Of a stretch of DNA of 20,732 nucleotides, positions 1-8,433 are shown piece by piece (the stretch's first letter is position 1; the number at the start of each line of letters is the position of its first letter). The translations under genes were made by a program, and so were the position numbers. Source of the DNA: CAYLZN01 sp964387935 (GTDB lineage Bacteria; Acidobacteriota; Vicinamibacteria; Vicinamibacterales; JAFNAJ01); NCBI GenBank assembly GCA_964387935.1, contig CAYLZN010000069.1, positions 1-20,732 of the forward strand, written 5' to 3'. Under the pieces are notes generated by a model. That model saw only the letters and a program-made list of their open reading frames with translations, searched no databases and had not been told where the DNA came from.

Positions 1-1
1 C

Positions 2-2809
2 GGCCTCTACAAGACGAGCGACGGCGGCGCGACCTGGAAGCAGGTGCTCTTCGTCAACGACGACACCGGGGTCATCGACGTCGTCATGGATCCGGCGAGC
101 CCGGACACCCTGTACGCGGCGGCGTACCAGCGGCGGCGCACGGCGTTCGGCTTCGCCGGCAGCGGCCCCGACAGCGGCCTCTACAGGACGACGGATGGCG
201 GGGCGACGTGGAAGAAGCTCGTCAAGGGCCTGCCCTGGGATCCCGACGCGCGTCCGGGCGCGCGTGCGGCGCGCGGCGGACCCGGAGGGGGTGGCGCCGG
301 GTTCATGGCTGCGATGATGGGAGCCGCGCCTCCAGAGGCCGCGCCCGAGCCCGCCGGCGCGCCGGCCGCATCCGCGACGCCCGTGCGCCAGGAGATCGGG
401 CGCATCGGACTGGCCGTCTACCAGCGCGACCCGCGCGTCGTCTATGCCCTCGTGGAGCACGCCAACGGCGGCACGTTCCGCAGCGACGACCGCGGCGAGA
501 CGTGGACCAGGATGAGCGACACCAACCCGCGGCCGATGTACTACAGCAAGATCCGGATCGACCCGAACAACGACCAGCGCATCTGGGTGCTCGGCGCGCA
601 GATGTTCTACTCCGAGGACGGCGGCAAGACGTTCGCCACCGATCTCGTGCAGCGCATCCACGGCGACTACCACGCGATGTGGATCAACCCCGCCAACTCG
701 TCTCACATGATCACCGGGTCGGACGGCGGCATCCACTGGAGCTGGGACCGCGGCCGCACGTGGGATTTCGTGTCCACGATCCCGCTGGGCCAGTTCTACG
801 AGATCGGCGTCGACATGCGCACGCCCTACTACATCTGCGGCGGCCTCCAGGACAACAACACCTGGTGCGGCCCGTCGGCCTCGACCAATCCTCGCGGCAT
901 CGCCAACAGCGACTGGTTCACCATTGGCGGCGGTGACGGGTTCTACGCGCAGATGGACCCGAACGACCACAACACCGTTTACGCGGAATCGCAGGACGGC
1001 AACCTGCTGCGACGCGATCTGCGCACCGGCGAGTCGCGCAGCATCCGGCCGCAGCCCGAGGAGGGCGAGAAGCCGTACCGATTCCAGTGGAACTCGCCCA
1101 TCGTCATCTCGAAGTACGACTCGAACACGCTGTACTACGGCGGCAACTTCCTGTTCAAGTCGCCGGACCGCGGCGACTCGTGGACCAAGGTCAGCCCGGA
1201 CCTGACGACCGGCGCCGATCGCAACACCCTGCCCATCATGGGACGCGTGCCCGATCGGCAGACGCGCTCGAGGCACGACGGGGTGCAGAACTGGCCGGCC
1301 ATCACGACGATCGCCGAGTCGCCTCGCGTCCCGGGCGTGCTCTGGGCGGGCACCGACGATGGCAACCTGCAGGTGACGCGTGACGGCGGGCAGACGTGGA
1401 AGAACGTGGCCGACCGCGTGCCTGGCGTGCCGAAGGGTACGTACGCGAGCCGGGTGATTGCCTCGCATCACTCCGACGGCACCGCGTTCGTCACGTTCGA
1501 CGGCCATCGCAGCAACGACTTCGGCATCTACGTCTTCATGACGTCGGATTTCGGCGAGACGTGGAAGGCCCTCTCCAGCGGCATCCCGGCGAACAACGGG
1601 ATCGTCAACGTGATTCGCGAGCACCCGAAGACCCCGGATCTGCTCTTCGCCGGCACGGAATACGGGGCCTTCGTTTCGCTCGACCGAGGCGCGCGCTGGC
1701 ATCGGCTGAAGGGCAACCTCCCCACCGTGCCCGTGGACGACATCCTCATTCACCCGCGGGACAACGACCTCATCCTGGGCACTCACGGCCGATCGATCTG
1801 GATTCTCGACGATCTCGGCCCGCTGCAGGAGTTGACGACGGCCACGGTCGCGAAGGACCTGCACGTGTTCCCGACCCGCCCCGCCACGCAGTGGAGGACG
1901 TGGTCGAACACCGGCAGCACGGGACACAAGGCGTTCTTCGGCGAGAACCCGCCGAACGGGGCCATCATCACCTACTACCTGAAGAACAAGCTGCCCGAGG
2001 GTCAGCAGGCGCGCCTGACGATCAGCGATGCGAGTGGCAAGGCCGTGCGGCAGTTGACGGGACCTGGAGCCGCGGGTCTCAATCGGGTCGCGTGGGATGC
2101 CCGGATGGAATCGCCGATTCCGCCGGCGCCGCCAGGGCAGGCCGGTGGCGGGGCTGGTGGCGGCTTCGGGTTCTTCGGCGGCGGAGGCGCCGGCCCGCGG
2201 GTCGATCCGGGCGACTACACCGTCAAGGTGACGGCCGCCGGCCAGGAGGCGACCCAGACGGTCACCGTCGAGGAAGACCCGCGCGTCACGATCACAGCGG
2301 CCGACCGGGCGGCGCGGCGCCAGGCCCTGGACAAGCTCATGCCGCTGGCCGGGCCGGTGATCACCGCGCAGCGCACGATCGTCGCGATGCGGGCGTCGCT
2401 GGTGGCGGAGATGGAGGCGTGGCGGCGACCCGGTGCGGCCCAGGTGCCGGAGAACGTTCGCAAGGCTGCGGAGGCCCTGCTCGCGAAGATCGACGACGTG
2501 TACCCGAACTTCGCGACACTGCCCTCCGAGCAGGCTGGCCTCGGCGACGCCGGTCCACCGCTCGTCGAGCGCCCGCCGGCCGTCTCGATGCGCCTGCTGC
2601 AGCTGTACGGGGCGATCGCCAACACCAGCCTGCCGCCGACGTCGACGCAACTGCGAGACATCGACAGGCTCAGCGCGCGTGCGAACGATCTAGTTGCCCG
2701 CGTGCGCACGCTGGCGGACACCGACCTCGCAGCACTCAACAAGCTGATGAACGAGGCCGGCGTCCCCCACATCGCCAGGCCGAACACGGGCGGCGGGCGA
2801 AGGGGCTGA
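2..2809 (+). CDS. Secreted BNR/sortilin-like beta-propeller protein, 5' partial
   Basis: The reading frame is open from base 2, so the gene begins outside the window; the GTG at 44 is internal, because an Asp-box (SDGGATW) is encoded before it. About 935 residues are visible. At least eight Asp-box/BNR motifs of the S/T-x-D-x-G-x-T-W type occur over the first 570 residues (TTDGGATW, SDDRGETW, SEDGGKTF, SPDRGDSW, TRDGGQTW, TSDFGETW and others), which points to one or two sortilin/Vps10-like beta-propellers. After these come a beta-rich Ig-like segment, a Gly-rich linker (GGGAGGGFGFFGGGG) and a helical tail. Proteins of this build are usually exported, about 1,000-1,100 residues long, and common in Acidobacteriota, so about 100 residues with the signal peptide are probably missing. 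Substrate and role are unknown; peptidase or glycosidase activity cannot be claimed. It ends 14 bases before the convergent HEAT-repeat gene. Confidence 0.9.
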   Translation, partial: GLYKTSDGGATWKQVLFVNDDTGVIDVVMDPASPDTLYAAAYQRRRTAFGFAGSGPDSGLYRTTDGGATWKKLVKGLPWDPDARPGARAARGGPGGGGAGFMAAMMGAAPPEAAPEPAGAPAASATPVRQEIGRIGLAVYQRDPRVVYALVEHANGGTFRSDDRGETWTRMSDTNPRPMYYSKIRIDPNNDQRIWVLGAQMFYSEDGGKTFATDLVQRIHGDYHAMWINPANSSHMITGSDGGIHWSWDRGRTWDFVSTIPLGQFYEIGVDMRTPYYICGGLQDNNTWCGPSASTNPRGIANSDWFTIGGGDGFYAQMDPNDHNTVYAESQDGNLLRRDLRTGESRSIRPQPEEGEKPYRFQWNSPIVISKYDSNTLYYGGNFLFKSPDRGDSWTKVSPDLTTGADRNTLPIMGRVPDRQTRSRHDGVQNWPAITTIAESPRVPGVLWAGTDDGNLQVTRDGGQTWKNVADRVPGVPKGTYASRVIASHHSDGTAFVTFDGHRSNDFGIYVFMTSDFGETWKALSSGIPANNGIVNVIREHPKTPDLLFAGTEYGAFVSLDRGARWHRLKGNLPTVPVDDILIHPRDNDLILGTHGRSIWILDDLGPLQELTTATVAKDLHVFPTRPATQWRTWSNTGSTGHKAFFGENPPNGAIITYYLKNKLPEGQQARLTISDASGKAVRQLTGPGAAGLNRVAWDARMESPIPPAPPGQAGGGAGGGFGFFGGGGAGPRVDPGDYTVKVTAAGQEATQTVTVEEDPRVTITAADRAARRQALDKLMPLAGPVITAQRTIVAMRASLVAEMEAWRRPGAAQVPENVRKAAEALLAKIDDVYPNFATLPSEQAGLGDAGPPLVERPPAVSMRLLQLYGAIANTSLPPTSTQLRDIDRLSARANDLVARVRTLADTDLAALNKLMNEAGVPHIARPNTGGGRRG

Positions 2810-2823
2810 ACGAACGACATTCG

Positions 2824-4089
2824 CTACTGGGTGGCACTGGCCCGGGCGTCGCGCTGACGCAACCGGGCCAGGGCCACCTGTGACGCGCGGCGGACCATTT
2901 CGTCCGCGTCACCGTTGGCGCGCCCCAGCACGACCTCCGCTTCAGCGCCTCCAATGAAGCCAAGCGCCGTCACGACCTGACGCCGGACTTCAGGGTCGGC
3001 GTGCGTGGCGAAGCCCGCGAGCGCGCTTGCGTGCGGCGGACCCAGCTCCACGAGGTACTCGAGGACCTGGGTCGCCGTGCGCGAGTCGCCGAGTGCCCCA
3101 ACCAACGTCTCCAGGTAGGCCCGCTGCCCACCAGCGGTCAGCGCGAAGGCCATGGCCGCCGCCACCTCGCGGTCCTTTTCGCCGGGCAGCGCCGCGGCAA
3201 TCCCCGGGGCCGCGTCGTTCAGGCCACCAAGACGGGCCAGCCCTTCGTACGCGCTGCGTCGATGCGCCGCGTTGCCCGACGCCGTCTCCGCTTCGAGGAA
3301 CGCCCGGCTCGACGGATGCGCGATCCGTGCGAGGGCATCGATCGCTGCGCGCCCGGCCGACCCACGGTTGTAGAGGTCGAAGGCGAACTGTTCGTTGAGC
3401 GCGACGACGGCGAGCGGCTCGCGGAGGTCGCCCAGCGACCGCATCGACGCGAGGCGCACGTCGAGCACGGGGTCGTTCACGCGGCCGATCAGGTCGAGCC
3501 TCGCCTGCGACACGCGCAGCCGCCCCAGGACCCGCGCCGCCGCCAGCCGCACCGACGGGTCGAGGTCGCTCAGCGACCAGTGGATTTCCCGCGCGACGGC
3601 TTCGCTCGCGGGAACCGGCGAGATCGTGCCCAGCGCGTACGCCGCGTCGCGCCGCACCGCGGGCCAGTCGTCGGCCAGCGCCTTGGTCAACCCGCTCACG
3701 AGCTGCGGGGGGGCCGGCCACGGGGTGACGTTGAACGGCGCGAGCGAGAAGGCATCCTCCGCGCTCCTCACCCTCCGACCCGAGGGCGAGACAACGTAGA
3801 TCTCCACGACGGCCGAAATGGCATCGAGCTGAATCCCGTTGTCCTGATCCGTCACGAGCACCCCGAGCGGGCCGAGCGCTTCGGGGCTGCCGCTGGCGGC
3901 AAGCGTCCTGAGCCCTGACCGGCGCACCGACACGTCGGGGCTCTGGAGGACGTCGGCGGCGAGCGGCCCGACAGCGGGCGGCGTCGGGGGTTGGGCGCCG
4001 GCAGTGGCGGCCAGGGCGACCGTGGCGAGCGTGCTGAGCATCGGCCAGGTCCACCGGGGCGTTCGTCGCGGATTCGCTCCTGTGACCAT
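2824..4089 (-). CDS. Secreted HEAT-repeat protein
   Basis: 421 residues. The N-terminus has a basic stretch, a hydrophobic core (MLSTLATVALAATAGAQ) and an AxA-type cleavage site, so export is likely. The rest is a run of helical-pair repeats of HEAT/PBS-lyase type: SVRRSGLRTL, AVRRDAAYALGTI, SVRLAAARVLGRL, DVRLASMRSLGDL, AHRRSAYEGLARLGG, EVRRQVVTALGFIGG, MVRRASQVALARL. Such solenoids bind proteins; no catalytic motif is seen. The ATG at 4089 is chosen because AAGGA lies four bases before it, with GGAG slightly further up. The gene starts 21 bases after the stop of the beta-barrel gene at 4111, so the two are probably co-transcribed, and a periplasmic scaffold role beside that barrel is a reasonable guess. 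It is convergent with the BNR gene; no terminator hairpin is visible in the 14-base gap. Confidence 0.85.
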   Translation of the reverse strand: MVTGANPRRTPRWTWPMLSTLATVALAATAGAQPPTPPAVGPLAADVLQSPDVSVRRSGLRTLAASGSPEALGPLGVLVTDQDNGIQLDAISAVVEIYVVSPSGRRVRSAEDAFSLAPFNVTPWPAPPQLVSGLTKALADDWPAVRRDAAYALGTISPVPASEAVAREIHWSLSDLDPSVRLAAARVLGRLRVSQARLDLIGRVNDPVLDVRLASMRSLGDLREPLAVVALNEQFAFDLYNRGSAGRAAIDALARIAHPSSRAFLEAETASGNAAHRRSAYEGLARLGGLNDAAPGIAAALPGEKDREVAAAMAFALTAGGQRAYLETLVGALGDSRTATQVLEYLVELGPPHASALAGFATHADPEVRRQVVTALGFIGGAEAEVVLGRANGDADEMVRRASQVALARLRQRDARASATQ

Positions 4090-4110
4090 TGCGTCCTTCG
4101 TCTCCTTTGG

Positions 4111-4872
4111 TCAGAACCGGTACGTGGCAAACACGCTGAGCGGCAGCGACCAGCGGCTGCCCGTGTCGTTGATGTTCTCGATCCCGCTGCCGATGCTGAT
4201 CGCCGCCCGTGTCGGCTTGGGCTGGTAGCGGACGCCAATCTCGGCCCCGAGCGACACGTGTTCGGCGACCTCTCGACTGATGCCCATGTCGCCGCCAAAA
4301 ATGAAGAGCGTGGAGCTGTCGAAGTACTCGACGTCGGCATAGGTGAGCCCGAGGTCGGTGACGCGGAGCGTGGTGGTGATCTCGTCGAGGAAGCGGAAGC
4401 CGAAGGCGCCGTTCGCGTAGACGCGGGTTGGCCCCTCAGGCTGGAAGTAATAGCGCAGCCCGCCCTCGAGGTCCATGACGCGGGCGGTGGCGAACCGCGC
4501 GCGCAACGGGTAGCCGCCCACCGAGCCGACCGTCCGCTCGGTCCCGTTCAGGCGTCCGTAGGCGTAGGTACCGAACACTTCGGTGTTGAAGTTGAGTCCG
4601 TACGCGCCGCTGAAGCGGACGCGGAGTCCGTCGGAATAGTGATTCGAGAATGCCTGCTCGACGAATGTGGCTGGCGTGCCGGCGACGCGCCCGGCAGCCT
4701 CCTCGATCACGTTGCCCGACAGGCTGACGCCGGTGCCGATGAACACGGAGACCGAACGAGTGGCCTCAACGCCCTGCGCCTGTGCCGATTCCGTCGCGAG
4801 CGCCGCGGTCGTCGCCACGGCGACGGCCAGCGCCCACGTCCTGATGGTGTTGCTCCTGCCCGCTTCGAACAT
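4111..4872 (-). CDS. Outer-membrane beta-barrel protein
   Basis: 253 residues from the ATG at 4872. The signal peptide has a hydrophobic core (WALAVAVATTAALA) ending in AQAQ. The body alternates polar and hydrophobic residues in strand-like pairs rich in aromatics (VRFSGAYGLNFNTEVFGTYAYGRL, MDLEGGLRYYF, VYANGAFGFRFL), and it ends in SVFATYRF, a typical beta-signal with C-terminal Phe. These show an OmpA/porin-like barrel of eight to ten strands. Function is unknown. An upstream ATG at 4932 would add 20 residues, but it lies upstream of the expected transcript start, whereas the ATG at 4872 has GAAGGAG six bases before it. The gene leads a probable two-gene unit with the HEAT-repeat gene. Confidence 0.87.
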   Translation of the reverse strand: MFEAGRSNTIRTWALAVAVATTAALATESAQAQGVEATRSVSVFIGTGVSLSGNVIEEAAGRVAGTPATFVEQAFSNHYSDGLRVRFSGAYGLNFNTEVFGTYAYGRLNGTERTVGSVGGYPLRARFATARVMDLEGGLRYYFQPEGPTRVYANGAFGFRFLDEITTTLRVTDLGLTYADVEYFDSSTLFIFGGDMGISREVAEHVSLGAEIGVRYQPKPTRAAISIGSGIENINDTGSRWSLPLSVFATYRF

Positions 4873-4930
4873 TCGTACTCCTTCGCAAAGAACCCAGAAC
4901 CTGGATCGATCCAAGCGTCTCGATGTCACC

Positions 4931-4959
4931 ACTATATGTGGCGATCATAAGAACGGCAA
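4931..4959 (-). promoter_or_regulatory. Sigma-70-type promoter for the barrel/HEAT unit
   Basis: On the minus strand, TTGCCG (complement of 4954-4959) and TATAGT (complement of 4931-4936) are separated by exactly 17 bases. This is close to the -35/-10 consensus in an otherwise GC-rich region. Transcription would start near 4924, giving a leader of about 52 bases to the ATG at 4872. This agrees with the ribosome-binding site and argues against the longer reading frame from 4932. Confidence 0.55.
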
Positions 4960-4992
4960 CCACTATTAGGGGCAACTGTGCCGAGTGCCGGA

Positions 4993-5021
4993 GTGCCCCG
5001 TGCCGAGAACGTCCGGGGCAC
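4993..5021 (-). terminator. Hairpin after the Vps62-like gene, possible terminator
   Basis: GTGCCCCG (4993-5000) and CGGGGCAC (5014-5021) form a perfect 8-base-pair stem with a 13-base loop, starting 7 bases after the stop codon of the minus-strand gene ending at 5029. There is no run of T after it, so it could be a processing or Rho-assisted structure rather than an intrinsic terminator. Confidence 0.35.
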
Positions 5022-5028
5022 CAGGCGT

Positions 5029-6429
5029 CTACCAGGCTCCGATCCCAAGCTCCCACACGAGCTGCCACCGAGCGTCGGTGGCTCCGCTCACCGCCTGCGC
5101 ACCCACGCGTGCGCCCCAGAAGTTGATGCCAAAGACGAGTGGGCGCAGCGTACGCGGCACCTCGAGCCGCACCCGCACGCCGGCCTCGACCACTGCGGTC
5201 CAGGTCGGTCCCGACTCGCGTGTCGCTGCAAACTGTCGCCGGACACCGCCGGCGACATAGGGGTCGACGGGGCGCGAGGCCGACGGTGTGTAGAGCGCCT
5301 GAAGCGAAGCCGCCGTGCCGTCGACCGTCAGGCGAGGGACCACCCAACCCGCCCTGAGATCGACACCGCGGATGACGAAGGCCGCCCCGATCTCCGATGC
5401 GGTGCCGCGCACGGCCAGTGACAGCCACTGGTCGGGGCCCCGCGGTCGCAGCAGAGGCCGGCCGGGTGGGTCCTCCACGGGCGACCGCTCGTCGCCAAAC
5501 CCGTGGTGGTCCATCATGGCCTCGAGATAGTGCCCGTTGACCGGGATCTCGCAGCGCGGCACGCGCCCGGCGGGGCGCAGGGTGTACCGTCCGAGCGGCC
5601 CAGGACCTCGAAGGGCCGGCGACGACCGCGGCAGCCGCACGCGGGGCTCGTCAGGGGGAAACAACTGGAACTCCACGACCCGAGGGCGCCGCGGGTCGCG
5701 CAGGTCGCGGATGCCTGCCGCGTCGTGCACGCGCTCGTTCACGTCGTCGCCGCGGACGAACCGCCCGTCGGCGCTCCGGTCCGGCGCGCTCGCGTGCTTG
5801 CCTCGTTCCACGAGCACGGTGACCGGAAGCGAGGTCCCGGGCCGCACGCTGAGGACATTTGAGTACCACGCATTTCCGTGCGCCAGCCCCTCGACACGGG
5901 TCACGCGTACGCGTTGACAGGCGCCGGTGCGGTCGAGCGCGATCTCGAGATCCACGCCTTCGAGGTCGTGAACGTGCCCGCTGTCACCGATGTCCAGGGG
6001 ATAGTAGAAGAAGAATCTCAGGACGAGACCTTCGACCTGGTCCAGGAACCCCGGGTCGTCCTCCTCGAAGGAACGCGCCTGGGGCTCGGCGCCGCGACGC
6101 GCGACGCGCAGGGCCTGGTAGTAGACGACCGGACTCCCGCTCGCGGCGTCGCACGGGTGCGGCGCGGGCACGGGCGGCTGCCCCGGGGCCAGCAGCGGCT
6201 CGTCTGCAGCGAACCAGAGGACCGGCGCCGTGAGGGCTGCGATGTCGGCAAGGCTCAGGACGTCCGTACCATGCCAGATCTCGCTGCCATCCGGGTCGTC
6301 GGTCCGGGTGCCAGGTCCGCACACCTCCTGTGCGTCCGAGGCGGCCGCCGGCGGGGGCACGGCTGCCAGGCCGGCGATGACGACGGCGGCGGCAGCGATC
6401 GACAGATGCCCGAGTGGACGACCCAACAC
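5029..6429 (-). CDS. Secreted Vps62-like/barrel protein of unknown function
   Basis: 466 residues from a GTG at 6429, with a signal peptide (hydrophobic LSIAAAAVVIAGLAAV, then PPPAAASDA). Residues about 40-280 hold the pattern FFFYYPLDIGDSGHVHDLEGVDLEIALD, then VEGLAHGNAWYSN, then VLVERGKHAS, and later GHYLEAMMDHHGFGDE. The spacing of aromatic, His/Asp/Glu and GKHAS blocks recalls the Vps62/DUF946 family, but this is a similarity by eye. Residues about 330-466 are strand-rich and end in WQLVWELGIGAW, like an outer-membrane barrel end, so the protein may be anchored there. The gene follows the START-like gene by 12 bases and is probably translated from the same message. The start is uncertain because no good ribosome-binding site precedes the GTG. 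No enzymatic role can be assigned. Confidence 0.8.
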   Translation of the reverse strand: MLGRPLGHLSIAAAAVVIAGLAAVPPPAAASDAQEVCGPGTRTDDPDGSEIWHGTDVLSLADIAALTAPVLWFAADEPLLAPGQPPVPAPHPCDAASGSPVVYYQALRVARRGAEPQARSFEEDDPGFLDQVEGLVLRFFFYYPLDIGDSGHVHDLEGVDLEIALDRTGACQRVRVTRVEGLAHGNAWYSNVLSVRPGTSLPVTVLVERGKHASAPDRSADGRFVRGDDVNERVHDAAGIRDLRDPRRPRVVEFQLFPPDEPRVRLPRSSPALRGPGPLGRYTLRPAGRVPRCEIPVNGHYLEAMMDHHGFGDERSPVEDPPGRPLLRPRGPDQWLSLAVRGTASEIGAAFVIRGVDLRAGWVVPRLTVDGTAASLQALYTPSASRPVDPYVAGGVRRQFAATRESGPTWTAVVEAGVRVRLEVPRTLRPLVFGINFWGARVGAQAVSGATDARWQLVWELGIGAW

Positions 6430-6441
6430 GTGTGGGCGGGA

Positions 6442-7338
6442 TCAGCGGGACGACCCGCCGCGATGCCTCGCCTCCGCTCGCGCCATGGCCGTCGACGCCA
6501 CGAGGCGATCCCGCATCGAGACCAGGGTCCGGGTGATCGATTCACGCGCAATGCTGTTGATGATCGGCTTGGCCAGCAGCTTCACGAGGAACGGGATGTC
6601 ACGACTGAGCGTCAGCGACTCGAGTTCGACGATGACCCCGCCGGCCACCTGCTCGTAGCGCCAGTAGGAGTTGAGCCGCCACATGAAGCCGCGGTCCTGA
6701 CCGATCGGCTTCTCGTGCTCCTGCGGGGTGCCGGCCTCCTCGAGCTCCGCAATCTTGGTCGAGACGCTGCGGCTCATGGCCTTCGACGGACCGAGCCGCC
6801 TGTAGACCACGTCGTGCTCGGTGTTGTAGGTCACCGTGACGATCTTCTTCCGCACGAGCTTCAGGTAGACGTGCGATCGTTCCTCATCCAGCCACGTGAC
6901 GCGTGAGTCGAGGACGTCTTCCTGCTTGTGGCGCCGGCTCGCGGGCGACCGCAGCTCGGTGAGCACCTGGTCCAGCGTCACGCCGGGCACGAACACGGCC
7001 CCGCGCCAGTGATTGATCAGTCCGCCCGGGACCTCGATCTCCTCCGCATTGGCCCCGGACGCCGACATCCGGCTCACGGGGACGTCGCCCGCCAGGATGG
7101 CCTTCCGCTCGTCGGCGCCCGTCCCAGGCCCCACGAAATCCACCACGAGGAACGATGAGGCGCCCGAGGCCAGCTCACGGTCGATCCGCGCCTCGACCGC
7201 CTGCGCATAGCGCTGCCAGGACTCCACGGTCTTGGGACGCAGCTCCGCCGCGACGGCGACCGGGACCACGCCAGCCAGGAGCAGGCCCATGACGCCGACG
7301 TCTCGCACCAACCGGCGTGCTCCAGTATCGCCCCTCAT
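6442..7338 (-). CDS. Secreted START/SRPBCC-like protein
   Basis: 298 residues. The start is the ATG at 7338, which overlaps the stop of the upstream phosphatidyltransferase gene as ATGA, so translation is coupled; the longer frame to 7497 only reads antisense-like Arg-rich sequence inside that gene. A signal peptide is visible (VGVMGLLLAGVVPVAVAAEL). Residues about 150-280 have the order of a helix-grip START-like domain: FVPGVTLDQVLTEL, YLKLVRKKIVTVTYNTEHDVVY, FMWRLNSYWRYEQVAGGVIVELESLTLSRDIP and a long C-terminal helix (IARESITRTLVSMRDRL). Such domains hold hydrophobic ligands, often lipids, which fits the neighbouring phospholipid-synthesis gene. No catalytic residues can be named. A periplasmic lipid-binding role is inference. 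Confidence 0.8.
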   Translation of the reverse strand: MRGDTGARRLVRDVGVMGLLLAGVVPVAVAAELRPKTVESWQRYAQAVEARIDRELASGASSFLVVDFVGPGTGADERKAILAGDVPVSRMSASGANAEEIEVPGGLINHWRGAVFVPGVTLDQVLTELRSPASRRHKQEDVLDSRVTWLDEERSHVYLKLVRKKIVTVTYNTEHDVVYRRLGPSKAMSRSVSTKIAELEEAGTPQEHEKPIGQDRGFMWRLNSYWRYEQVAGGVIVELESLTLSRDIPFLVKLLAKPIINSIARESITRTLVSMRDRLVASTAMARAEARHRGGSSR

Positions 7339-8006
7339 GAAGGCACCCTCTCTTCCTCGTACAGCGCACGAATGTTGCGTACGGCGGACACGACGAACGC
7401 CAGGCCCATGCCCGCCGTCGCCACGACCGCGCCGATGTCGAACAGCAGCCACGGCCCCGTGCCGAACATCATGACCCGGCCGCCGCGAAGCAGCCACAAC
7501 GCGCCGACGGCGACCAGCACCCGGAGTTCCGTCGGGCCGAACCCGAACACCGCCAGCGTGAACACCCCGCGTGCGTGCGTGGCCAGGTAGGTTTCCGCCG
7601 ATACCAGCACGAACGCCGCCAGCGCAGCCAGCGCCACGACAGGCGTCATGAATCCCGAGAGCGCCAGCCCCACGAGCATGAACGTCGTCCCCGCCAGGTC
7701 GAGCACGTGGTCCGCGTAGAAGCCATAGCGCGGCCGGAGCCGGTTGCGCACCCTGGCCAGCGTACCATCGAGGCTGTCGCCGAACCAGTTGAGGACGAGG
7801 AAGACGACGACCAGCGGCAGGGCGACCCAGGGGTGCCAGGCCGCCGCCCAGAACGCGAGCCCGACCCCCAGCATCGACAGGAGGCCCAGGGCGGAGAGGT
7901 GGTCGGGAGTGATGCGCGACGGCAGGCGCTGGGCGATCCAGATCAGCGCCCGTTTCTCGCGGGCGGCGAGAACGCTGGGGTGATGACGGACGTGGCTCCC
8001 GTTCAC
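7335..8006 (-). CDS. CDP-alcohol phosphatidyltransferase family protein
   Basis: 223 residues. The start is taken as the GTG at 8006, which has GAGGAG six bases upstream; a TTG at 8048 would add 14 residues without a better site. The family signature D-x2-D-G-x2-A-R-x9-G-x3-D-x3-D is complete: DSLDGTLAR from about residue 77, then G95, D99 and D103. These Asp residues bind the metal ions that hold the CDP group. The protein is otherwise hydrophobic, with about five or six membrane segments, as expected for an inner-membrane enzyme transferring a diacylglyceryl-phosphate (or alcohol-phosphate) group from CDP to an alcohol. The acceptor cannot be read from the sequence. It is first in a probable three-gene operon with the START-like and Vps62-like genes. 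Confidence 0.9.
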   Translation of the reverse strand: MNGSHVRHHPSVLAAREKRALIWIAQRLPSRITPDHLSALGLLSMLGVGLAFWAAAWHPWVALPLVVVFLVLNWFGDSLDGTLARVRNRLRPRYGFYADHVLDLAGTTFMLVGLALSGFMTPVVALAALAAFVLVSAETYLATHARGVFTLAVFGFGPTELRVLVAVGALWLLRGGRVMMFGTGPWLLFDIGAVVATAGMGLAFVVSAVRNIRALYEEERVPS

Positions 8007-8087
8007 GGTCAACTCCTCGTGCGAAGGGGCACCCGATGCCCCCTTCAACAGGGAATGTGACAGCGAACGCGAAAGTGGCTCAGCGAC

Positions 8088-8432
8088 CTACCAGAGGGTG
8101 AATCCAACGACCGCCCGCAGGTTCGGGCTGTCGCCCGTGCCGACCCGAAGCTCGACCAGGAACCCGGACTCGTGGGCAATGCCGACAATCGACTCGAGCC
8201 CGGCGCGCGTGAGCGTTTCACTGCCGTCCGGACCGTCGAAGTCGAACCGCAGGACGTTGACCGTGGGTCCCCCGCCGAGGTAGAGCTGCCAGCGGGGATT
8301 CAGTTCGAACCAGCCGGCAAAATCGATGTGAAACGACGCCAGCGTCAGGTCGTCGCCGAACCCGACGTCGGCGCCGAGGTGCGCGCGCGGCCCGCCGCCG
8401 ATTTTCTGCGAGAAGTAGTGCATGCCAAAGAA
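8088..8432 (-). pseudogene. Outer-membrane barrel gene, 3' fragment cut by IS110 element
   Basis: The frame encodes about 115 residues beginning FFGMHYFSQKIGGG and ending VELRVGTGDSPNLRAVVGFTLW. It has the alternating strands of a small outer-membrane barrel (LGADVGFGDDLTL, IDFAGWFEL, WQLYLGGGPTVNV), but no signal peptide and no start of its own; the in-frame stop upstream lies in the IS end. The missing 5' part is found across the element at 10109-10246. In related small barrels as I remember them, a DPDQ motif is followed within a few residues by a GxH pair, which matches the joint of the two pieces. The ATG at 8423 could start a peptide, but it could not be exported. Confidence 0.8.
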
Positions 8433-8433
8433 A

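Noticed and set aside
4873..4932. Upstream 20-residue extension of the beta-barrel protein
   Set aside because: It lies upstream of the expected transcript start and has no ribosome-binding site; the ATG at 4872 has both and begins a normal signal peptide.
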